Shown here: positions 56,026 to 64,000 of the stretch, piece after piece
Position numbering within the stretch: position 1 is the first letter of the stretch
How the letters are laid out: each line of letters opens with the position of its first letter
DNA from: Rhodocollybia butyracea
Taxonomy: Eukaryota > Basidiomycota > Agaricomycetes > Agaricales > Omphalotaceae
Reading direction: 5' to 3'
NCBI GenBank assembly: GCA_015501585.1
Contig: JADNRY010000020.1
Coordinates: 62,001-126,000 of the forward strand
DNA: 64,000 nt
Notes under the pieces: generated by a model
The model's input: the letters and a program-made list of their open reading frames with translations, nothing else
Told to the model about the DNA's origin: nothing
The model's database searches: none
Program-made: the position numbers and the translations under genes

Positions 56026-57063
56026 CTTTCCTTGTTCTTCTCGGAGTCTGGGCCACCGTTGGCATTGCTGTTTGTCCTCGGACGTTAAATAAAATTTCCT
56101 TTATATCATATTTCGTCGCTCACCCCTCGCATGGGATTTCTCTTTTGACTCCCCTCTCTGGGGCAGTATCGTGGTATTCTTAGGTATATAGGCACCTTTT
56201 AGAATACCATACAATAAAGCCTATCAATATCAAGACCTTCGGGTCAATGTGTACATATCATACTCGAGTGACTTCCTAAGTCTTAAGTTTACTCTCGGAA
56301 AGGCTTACAGCACGATAGCCTATTCTCGGGAGTTTTGTTATAATAGCACAAGTTTTCCTTGAGTACCATACCAGCTCTTTGTAGCATGTTAAAGTATACT
56401 CATGGAAAACTTTTTATGACTCGAATTCCCGCCCTTGGGAACCTATACGGTTTGTTAAAGGTGTAATCAAGTCTTCGAGGGAAAGCCTAGAGAAGACTCA
56501 TCATCCCTAGGTAAGCTGAGTGCGATGCAATCTTTCCCTAGATATTGACATTCTTTCAATACAACATCCAATCTTGGATCAGGTCCTGTTTAGGGCATAG
56601 TGATGACCGTCAAAATGAAATCCATTGATGCTCAATATTATGGGTGTAAGGTTTTTCCTAGCGTTTTCGTCTTCCGGAGAATTATCGCGGTGAGGTACCT
56701 GTGTTAGGCTTCCCCGTGCCGCTTCTAATACTCTTTAAGTGTTTGCTTTATGTTTTGCCTAGTGTTCTCCCTTTTGTTGAGCAATGTTATGGTTCCTATT
56801 TTGGTCATAGATGTCGTTGAATAAATTCAAAATTCTCCTCGTGATGGTGGACTGCCTGGAGCTATGGTGTCTTGGCACCATGCGCTTCCCTCCCCCAAAC
56901 TAATGATATCAACTGTCCTCAGTTGAGCACTTGGGTTTCAGAACGCGCCGGGGACCCGTAGGACTCCGTCGCTCTAAGACATTAACCTATAAAAGCGTCC
57001 GCGAAAAACAGTTCAAGACCCAGTTCTCAGAAAACTTTTCCTTGAACTACAAGTCTCTCTACA
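56026..57063. other. Spacer with a second motif-hairpin and TATA box
   Basis: No gene in 56026-56880. At 56890-56926 lies a second conserved motif with hairpin. CCTATAAAAG at about 56987 is a plausible TATA box 75 bp before the next start codon. Confidence 0.45.
56890..56926 (+). other. Conserved motif with covarying hairpin, site 2
   Basis: CTCCCCCAAACTAATGAT is followed by the 7-bp stem TCAACTG / CAGTTGA closing the loop TCCT. It has the same layout as 52666-52701 with a different stem sequence. Confidence 0.6.
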
Positions 57064-57354
57064 ATGTCTTCCAAGAACACCCAAAATACCGACAACAAAC
57101 CGCAGTTCATGAAGAATACTATGGAAGCCATTGTCACCTCCACCAGAACACTCAAAGAGGCTACCAGTTGTCTTTGTGATGCAATCGAGTACAATGAGGG
57201 TCAGACTCTCCTTCAGGCAGAGGTTCTTAGTACTGCACAAAAGCACGTCGACCTTCTTGTGAGCCTCTTTATGCTGCCTTGGTATACACATGTTGATGTT
57301 TCTACCAGTACACCTGTATCTTTGTTGCTTAGGAGGAACCCGAGGGACATATGA
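57064..57354 (+). pseudogene. Truncated gag-like N-terminus
   Basis: An ATG after a TATA-containing leader opens a 97-codon frame with a polar head and a helical stretch (MEAIVTSTRTLKEATSCLCD, then LLQAEVLSTAQKHVDLL). A GTGAGC donor at 57259 with an acceptor near 57330 would splice it, but no continuation of the gene is found: homology to the 29.4-kb block begins at about 57400. It resembles the start of a retroelement gag. Truncation is inferred. Confidence 0.45.
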
Positions 57355-57399
57355 TAGTAGTTGTATATACGATCTACAGAAACTCAGCTTTCCGGTGTT

Positions 57400-58153
57400 G
57401 CCCGATACCTTCTGCAATTATAATTGAGCACACTTTCTCTCTATGTGATAATTAGATGTTCAGTGGTTAAAGTGGCGTCAACATTGAATGGTATGATACT
57501 TGCAGAATAGTCAATCAAGTCAATCAAGTTATGAGTAAATCCTCCTAATAATTACCAGTTACCCTCAGAGCACCCACACCATGCATGCCCAACAGGAACA
57601 CAACCAGCCACTCAAGGCTTTGTTGCACTTATACCAAGCTACGTGGATTAAATAGCGGCAAGACTTGCTCGCCAAATGCCCCGCTGTCGATACCACAGGA
57701 ACGCAAAGGAGTCTCAGGACATGAGATGGAAAGAAGACTGGTTACCAAGTTCTCACCGGCCCCAGCAGCTCTGACACCTTCGATTGCTCTGCTATCATCC
57801 GCCTTCCGAAGCTACTGGTCCAGAGGCATTGACAAAATAAACTGCTGTACTACTACAACTTGAAGTTCAAAGTAGTAGAGTGATTTCGAAATGCCAGATT
57901 GGCAGCAGAATATTCCTTCCCCTTCCAACAATGCTTGCGGTATCAATTGAAGTGACGGTCTCGCGGGAACTGTCATAGTAATCCCATTATATGAGTACTG
58001 GAAAACATGACAGTGAGACGTAACAATGGAGATTCACCAACGACGGTAGCAGGTTTCTTCATTCCGGAGAACCAGCGTGCGCCCAAGTGTTTAGCAAGGG
58101 TGGCGGAGCATATATACGTCTGTGGGAGGGGTGAGATGGATGAGTAAAAGAGG
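57400..58153. other. Degenerate block related to 29340-29900
   Basis: Shares GCTACTGGTCCAGAGGCATT and flanking sequence with 29745-29765 and extends on both sides. Reading frames on both strands are short. It is probably part of the dead gene family noted at 29340-30760. Confidence 0.4.
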
Positions 58154-58360
58154 AAGCAGCGGAAGCAGCGGAAGCAGCGGAAGCAGCGGAAGCAGCGGAA
58201 GCAGCGGAAGCAGCGGAAGCAGCGGAAGCAGCGGAAGCAGCGGAAGCAGCGGAAGCAGCGGAAGCAGCGGAAGCAAGGAAGCAGCGGAAGCAGCGGAAGC
58301 AGCGGAAGCAGCGGAAGCAAGGAAGCAGCGGAAGCAAGGAAGCAAGGAAGCGGAGAAGTG
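58154..58360 (+). repeat. GGAAGCAGC minisatellite
   Basis: About twenty copies of the 9-bp unit GGAAGCAGC, interrupted near 58275 and 58320-58350 by shorter GGAAGCAA variants. All six frames are open through it, which explains the long Ser- or Ala-rich frames there; none is a believable gene. Confidence 0.92.
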
Positions 58361-58404
58361 TCCCCGACAATGTATGTACCTCCAATAACCAGGGTTGAGT
58401 TAAT

Positions 58405-59614
58405 TGTTATGACCTGGATCTAAATCCTATACACCCAATCTTTTTTCTTCTGTAACCAACTATGAACACTATCATTAATACTTCTACTTAACATTTTACA
58501 TTCATTAGTTATTCAACACCATTTGGGTTAATGCTGCACACATTTTTCACCAGAATGGTCTTTAACAGTCACTGCACAGTCTGCACAGTCATGACATCAT
58601 TCTAGCTCCACAACTATGATGTCATCTTGCTACTCCACAATCATGATGTCATTCCATTGCTCCGCAGTTATGATATCACATCACTGCTCCACAGCTATGA
58701 CATCATTGCATAGCCTCTTTACATCAATGACTCAATATCAGTCATTGCACAGCCAGATATCTGAGTCAACTACGGTTCCGCATACATGACTCAATATTAA
58801 TCATTGCACAGCATTACATAGTCAGACTGACTCATCCGCAGTATTTCCGCAGTTATGACTCAAATCTAGTCATTCCGCAGCATTTCCTAACTAGTACATA
58901 TTAAACAGTATATAAGAAGGCTAGATTTACCAATGTACGGGAGACGTATTATTTTTCTTAAATCCAAACCCCCACTTGTTTGCTGTTATCACTTGTGTGA
59001 ATCACCAGACCAACTCATTGTATATTGTTGAGCTATCTCCAAGTTACAATACACATTTATACATCTTGTTGAGCTAACTCCAAGTTGTATCCACTAACAT
59101 TCACCTGTTGAGCTATCTCCTAGTGAATACTTCTTTAATTGCCACTTGTTGAGCTATCTCCGAGTTGCAACTTCCTATTACTTGTTGAGCTATCTCCAAG
59201 TATTAGACATCACACTCACTATTACTTGTTGAGCTATCTCCGAGTACTAGACACCACACTCACTATTACTTGTTGAGCTATCTCCGAGTACTAGACACCA
59301 CACTCACTACTACTTGTTGAGCCATCTCCGAGTACTAGTTCTGATTCATATTACTGCTTGTTGAGCTATCTCCGAGGGTAATCTTATTATTATTATTTGT
59401 CGGGCTATCTCCAAATAATAAGTTCTGTGAGTTTCGTATTACAAACTAGTTACTAACTTTACTTGAGCCTAGTTGTTTGAGTATATATTTTTTGCCTAGC
59501 GGTTTCAACGCACGGAAAGGCTTGCTCTACAATCTCATTAATTTCTCTTATCATTTTTACTGCCAAGTTACGTACTGTGAAGGTTTGGACGAGACTATTG
59601 ATCGAGTCATAACA
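58405..59614 (+). repeat. Solo LTR of the gag-only retrotransposon
   Basis: A 1210-bp LTR of the 39301-45270 family with TGTTATGAC and GTCATAACA ends and 5-bp duplicates TTAAT (58400-58404 and 59615-59619). It differs from the intact LTRs by scattered substitutions and small deletions, so it is older. The ten-unit hairpin array is retained at 59017-59422. Confidence 0.95.
59017..59422 (+). repeat. Hairpin array in the solo LTR
   Basis: All ten units are present. Changes relative to the young LTRs include a CTTG to ATTG change in the arm of unit 1, TTGAGCTATCTC in unit 9 (TCGAGCCATCTC in the young copies), and TCGGGCTATCTC in unit 10, where the inner GAG/CTC pairing is kept by a G-T pair. Confidence 0.8.
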
Positions 59615-59689
59615 TTAATGGCCTCCAGATTGACATTGTCAGACTTGCTCTACAGAGTTGCGACCAAATCTACTTCAACATAACAGTGG

Positions 59690-61868
59690 CCTCCATTAAT
59701 CCCAGCCCTAGAGATTAGGCGGATTCATCTGTATGAATTTGTCCATATACAGAAACCTATGTTGACTACATGGGTGGCGGGCTCTATCCGGAATCTCTAA
59801 TCTGAGTCCATACTGAGCTTCTTACTAGCAATGTACTGGGGAAATACACACTCCATTAGCGCTAGGTAAGTTTTAATTCATTGGCCTATTTTGGGAAGTG
59901 CTCTGAACTGGAATAGCTCACAGCTTTTATTGAAAACATGTGGAGGAAGCGAGGACGGCCGTCCTTAGGTTTTTTAATCCTCCACAGCCTGTCTCTGAGG
60001 ACAACTCAAATGAATACACTGTGGTATTCACTCCCAATGCATCCGGAGCTCTCAAGCTCATGGGGGAAGCATATCAATTCACAAGAGGTAAGTATATCTG
60101 CTATTGTTGAATGAGAAATTATCGGGGCAAACTTGGCCCGTGTAAGATTAGGAGAAGATTTCTATTTTTGTATCAATTCTTATCTCACTTACTGTACTTG
60201 TAGCTACCTGCGTATGTAAGCTACCCCAGACATTTACTCCGTGAAGTATTTGTGCTGAGGTGAGCTTGTTCTTCTTCTATTGATGTACTATATGTTTACT
60301 TATGGTGTATTAGTCTGTTACTTACTTTACAGGTATATAATAGTCATTTACTCCATGAAGTATTCGTGCTGAGTCTGTTACTTACTTTACAGTGCACAGA
60401 TCTATCTCAACAGCTATGAGTATTAATTCCCCACCAATGTGATCTTTAGGAAGCTCCTTTGTATTGTGTGAGGATTCACATAATAGTGTCAATGGTATCC
60501 GTGAATTTGCGAGATGAGGAGAGGCTAATGTGGTTTACATTCCCGTTGATCGCCAAGAAAACCAAGAGGGTGGTGCATTCAATTTGGATGAGGCCATAGT
60601 GAGTATATGTGTTCTATTGAGCCCACTGCTATCTGACATTCCTTTCACTTTGTTTGAAGAGTGCGCTTTTGAAAAACAAACCCCCGCAGGGTGCACTGAG
60701 TCTCTTTGCACTTACAGGTTTGTCCAATATAACAAATGCCAAGTGTCCCGGTTTGTATTCATCTGCATCTCCGGAAGAGGGAGATCCCTCAATTGTCGCT
60801 TACGCTCGGACCATTGGATATCATACAATCTTGGATGCTGCCACATTGGCACAAACATCACCAATATCTCTTGCCCGGATCTCTGTTGACGCACTTGTGG
60901 TGTCTTTTTACAAAATGTTTGACTTCCCAACTGGTATTGGAGCACTCATAGTAAGTCCTTCGGATGATTCTGGTTACCAGTGGTTTTTAGTGCATAATTA
61001 ATCCTTTGCCCCAGGTGTGAAAAGGATTACTCCGCATGCTCAAAAGCAAGCAACCATGGTTTGCCGGAGGCTCAGTAGAAGTCGTATAGGTTCCCGGATG
61101 GGCTTACACAATGAAAGGTGTCGGAGAAGAACCTGAAAGTTTCGAAGTATAGATATCTGCTCAACCGTTTGAAACAATAATATTTACGTGCTATTTCTTC
61201 CACAGGATGGGACAATTAATTACCTTCTTCTCCCTGCGATAACTTCGGGGCTTCGTCTTCTCTCCACATACCTTCCATACTTGCCCCTTCGGCTGCACTG
61301 CCTGTTGCATTATCTCATTTCCGAGATAACCCAAATACGGCATCATGGTGGGGATGGGGATATGGAACGAGGCTTGAGAGTATGTCAAGTTCTCTCGCGA
61401 AAACCCATGAAAACTTTGCAAAGTCTCGGAGAGACTGATGATGAGACGGGAGCAATAATTGCTTGCATCTTTGTCGACGTCAGTTACTCTTTAGCAACCC
61501 CTTTTTTACTATGGTGCTGATGCTTTAATAAATGCATCTAGGAAGCAGGGAAGCCGTTTCCTTTGTCGTTCATTGCTCACTCTGCTGCACAGGAGGGTAT
61601 TTCTCTTCGGACAGGATGTATGTGTAATCCTGGTGGAACCAGAGCTCTGCTAGGAATACAGAGAAGCATGAAATTTGTGCAGGAAGGCAGACTGATGCAT
61701 GAGGATGCGTCACTACAGCAGCAAAAGCAAGCAGGCACAACTTGTATTAACTTTGCTAATTTGCCCACCCACCAAAGGGGAACAGTAGAATTTGGTGTGG
61801 TTCGGATAAGTCTGGGAGAGCCTGCGTGTAGTCCACATTACCACTATTTAATGGAGTCCCCACCATAG
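59690..61868 (+). pseudogene. NifS/MoCo-sulfurase-like pseudogene, copy 2
   Basis: Recognisable pieces in order: DYMGGGLYPESLI (59765-59800), VEEARTAVLRFFNPP with VVFTPNASGALKLMGEAY (59940-60087), the PLP region in 60450-60598 and 60660-60950 ([17 protein letters not shown]), WFAGGSVEVV (from 61015), DGTINYLLLPAITSGL (about 61205-61477), and the C-terminal ISLRTGCMCNPGG with GVVRISLGEPA (to 61868). This is an aminotransferase class V domain like the N-terminal part of fungal molybdenum cofactor sulfurase; no MOSC domain follows. Stops at 59803 (TGA), 60515 (TGA), 61018 (TGA) and 61087 (TAG), plus an extra A near 59840, make it a pseudogene. Confidence 0.82.
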
Positions 61869-61974
61869 TATGAATATTGTGACCCTTGGTATTCCAGACT
61901 TTGCTCCTGGGGGCTTATGATCTGACTGATGGGGAAGTTGGTGTGGGAGGCAGTGGAGTGGCAGGATGAGGTGG

Positions 61975-62465
61975 CATAATCAAGTTAAATCAACCACGGA
62001 GATGGTGGTGGTCTAGGGGTGTGCGGAGAGGGCACACCCTCTTGTAGTGGTATTATTGGGATTTTCGGTCTTCCAGTTGGTGCACATGTTTGCTGATCTG
62101 GTATGTGGAATTTCATTGGAATGCAGGGGAAACATGGATAAGGCATCTTGGATGTAGCGGACGGGGGCAGGTGAAGTGCTGGTAGCGGGCAGTTCAGGGG
62201 TGGTTCGCACTGGTTGTGCTAGATGAAGGCAACAGAAGAATAAGTAATTACTAGTACTCTAGTTGGCAGTTGCCCAGTGTGGGGTTGTACTAATGGGGGT
62301 AGTGAGCATGGCAAGAAGGGAAGATAGAGATATCATTAAAGGAAGGGGAGGAAGAGAGGGCAGAGTCCACTCTAAAGCTGGGGAAGAAGTATTATGAGAC
62401 ATAAATCCAAACTAATGTAATCTGAACGACACCATCACACAGTGAATATACAACTCACATTATTG
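61975..62465. repeat. Duplicated block, second copy of 27440-27960
   Basis: Shares GGAGATGGTGGTGGTCTAGGGG, GTGCTGGTAGCGGGC and CATAAATC(C/T)AAAC with 27450-27960 in the same order. Together with the sulfurase-like copies, this shows that a block of at least 2 kb was duplicated. Confidence 0.8.
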
Positions 62466-62768
62466 CCGTTTTCAAAAGTTTGTGGAAAACGTCAAAAAAA
62501 AAAAAAATCATGGGCGCTTATTATTCCTTGTTGGAAGAACTTGTGAGTTTTCGCCTTTCGCTGAGCTCAGTTCTTCCCCAATCTCTTCCAAAGTTAGCAA
62601 ATATCTTCTTTACACGTATATAAGTAACGCATGAATTTTTGATGACTTTTGGTGAACCCAAAACAAACATCTTTCAGATTTGCATTGGAAGGCAAAACTG
62701 GCTGGTATACTTAGCGTCATTTGGTGTTGTTTGTCCCACCTCTGAAAGAGTCAAAAGAGGCTGATTTC

Positions 62769-63979
62769 AGTTCAGTCACCCACATATTTGGTCTTATTAG
62801 TCTACACTTTTGTTACATTGACCTTACTAAAAAGACCCAAAAACCTAGGCAAAACCCGGGCAGCTAGGTCATGACCTAAAAAAATTGGTCATGACCTAGG
62901 TCAGGTTGGTCTTTTCCTGGGGTTGGTAGGTCATGGCCTGGGGTGAGATAGGATATGGCCTAGGTGGGGCAGGGCATGGTCTAGGTGAGGGAGGGCATGG
63001 TCTAGGTGAGGGAGGGTATGGTCTAGGAGGAGGAGGAGGGTATAGTCTGGGAGGAGGAGGGTATGGGTGAACTAGGTCATGACCTATTTCCAGTTTTGAA
63101 ATTGCCTAATTAAGAAATAAAAGTCTATTGAAATAAAATTGCCTAATATAGTAATTTATAAAAATTTCCAAATGTATCTAACTCTATTAAAAAAACATAA
63201 AAACCGGTTAAGTGTTTGAAAATTGCCTTATTTGGTAATAAAAACAGCTTTGACCTCATCCACTGCAAAAATTGAAAAATTTCCTAATTTAGTAATTTTT
63301 TAAAATGGCCTTGGTCATGACCTAGGCTAGGTAGGTCATGACCTAGTTCACCCAGGTCATGACCTAGGTCAGGTAGGTCATGACCTAGTTCACCCAGGTC
63401 ATGACCTAAAAAGTAGGTCATGACCTAAAAAAGTAGTCATGACCTGAATCAGCTAGGTCAGGTAAGTCCCATGCTTCCCTGACCACCCAGAACAGGGCAC
63501 TGTGACTTAGCTTAATCTTGTCATAATCTACAGATATGTAAAAAATCCCAATATGTTTCTAAAAATTTCAAGTCGTTATTCTATGATATTTCATTCTTGT
63601 TTATATTCTCTATCTCACCATCCTCCACTCTCACCCTACACCTCTTAGACTAAATCTCTCCCATACCCTCCTCCTCCTCCTCCTAGACCATACCCTCCCT
63701 CACCTAGACCATGCCCTCCCTCACCTAGACCATGCCCTGCCCCACCTAGGCCATATCCTATCTCACCCCAGGCCATGACCTACCAACCCCAGGAAAAGAC
63801 CAACCTGACCTAGGTCATGACCAATTTTTTAGGTCATGACCTAATTCCCAGGTCATGACCTAAATCCCAAGGTCATGACCTAGCTGCCCGGGTTTTGCCT
63901 AGGTTTTTGGGTCTTTTTAGTAAGGTCAATGTAACAAAAGTGTAGACTAATAAGACCAAATATGTGGTTGCCTGAGGTG
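62769..63979. mobile_element. Non-autonomous hAT-like element B (8-bp TSD)
   Basis: A 1211-bp foldback element flanked by exact 8-bp duplicates CTGATTTC (62761-62768 and 63980-63987). The terminal inverted repeats exceed 100 bp and match almost perfectly (CACATATTTGGTCTTATTAG, TTGACCTTACTAAAAAGACC, CCTAGGCAAAACCCGGGCAG). It is the same family as 18622-20823 but shorter, with about fifteen AGGTCATGACCT palindromes. It has no coding capacity. Confidence 0.9.
62868..63880. repeat. AGGTCATGACCT palindrome arrays
   Basis: About fifteen copies of AGGTCATGACCT or one-base variants are clustered near both ends and at 63305-63440. Subterminal repeats are typical binding sites for hAT transposases; that role is inferred. 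Confidence 0.8.
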
Positions 63980-64000
63980 CTGATTTCAAGTAGAAGTGAC

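Noticed and set aside
57973..58388. Ser-, Ala-, Leu/Pro- and Cys/Phe-rich frames on both strands
   Set aside because: They are translations of the GGAAGCAGC minisatellite in different frames, with no start context or flanking coding sequence.

Overview
This window looks like a chromosomal segment from a filamentous basidiomycete, most likely an agaricomycete mushroom. The evidence is many GT-AG introns of about 45-60 nt that rejoin multi-exon genes in frame, a NACHT-WD40 (STAND) gene of the type expanded in these fungi, a fungal FAD-dependent monooxygenase-like gene, PIF/Harbinger elements paired with a Myb/SANT-like gene, gypsy-type gag remnants and a Tad1-like LINE. I cannot name the species.

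Most of the window is mobile or dead DNA. From left to right: an intact-looking PIF/Harbinger element (580-3499, TSD TCA); a decayed gypsy gag-protease region on the minus strand (5390-9522); a small island of host-type genes on the minus strand, namely an 11-exon FAD monooxygenase-like gene with one homopolymer frameshift (10904-13100) and an intact 7-exon orphan gene (14433-17523) with a 485-bp inverted-repeat element inside one intron; a non-autonomous hAT-like element with an 8-bp TSD (18622-20823) lying in a dead gag leader; a Tad1-like LINE (21624-about 25920, minus) inserted beside a fragment of a NifS/molybdenum-cofactor-sulfurase-like gene (26155-26860); and a large broken NACHT-WD40 gene with about 21 near-identical WD units (31070-36861).

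The right half holds a young, gag-only LTR retrotransposon (39301-45270, LTRs identical as far as I compared them, TSD GTATG) and its solo LTR (58405-59614, TSD TTAAT); a second PIF/Harbinger element (48089-51474, TSD TTA) carrying a nested foldback MITE; an intact 8-exon orphan gene with a Cys-rich domain (53133-56025); the longer copy of the sulfurase-like pseudogene (59690-61868); and a second hAT-like foldback element (62769-63979, 8-bp TSD). Stretches at about 26-28 kb and 60-62.5 kb are diverged copies of one duplicated block.

The most striking structure is inside the LTRs. Ten tandem units each form a hairpin with a nearly constant apical part (GAG-CTAT-CTC plus a two-base bulge), while the stem sequences differ between units and stay complementary. 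They lie downstream of a TATA box, so they are probably in the transcribed leader. T-G pairs occur in the sense that is stable in plus-strand RNA. This looks like an array of RNA elements, possibly Gag-binding or packaging sites, in an element that codes for a Gag-like protein but no polymerase.
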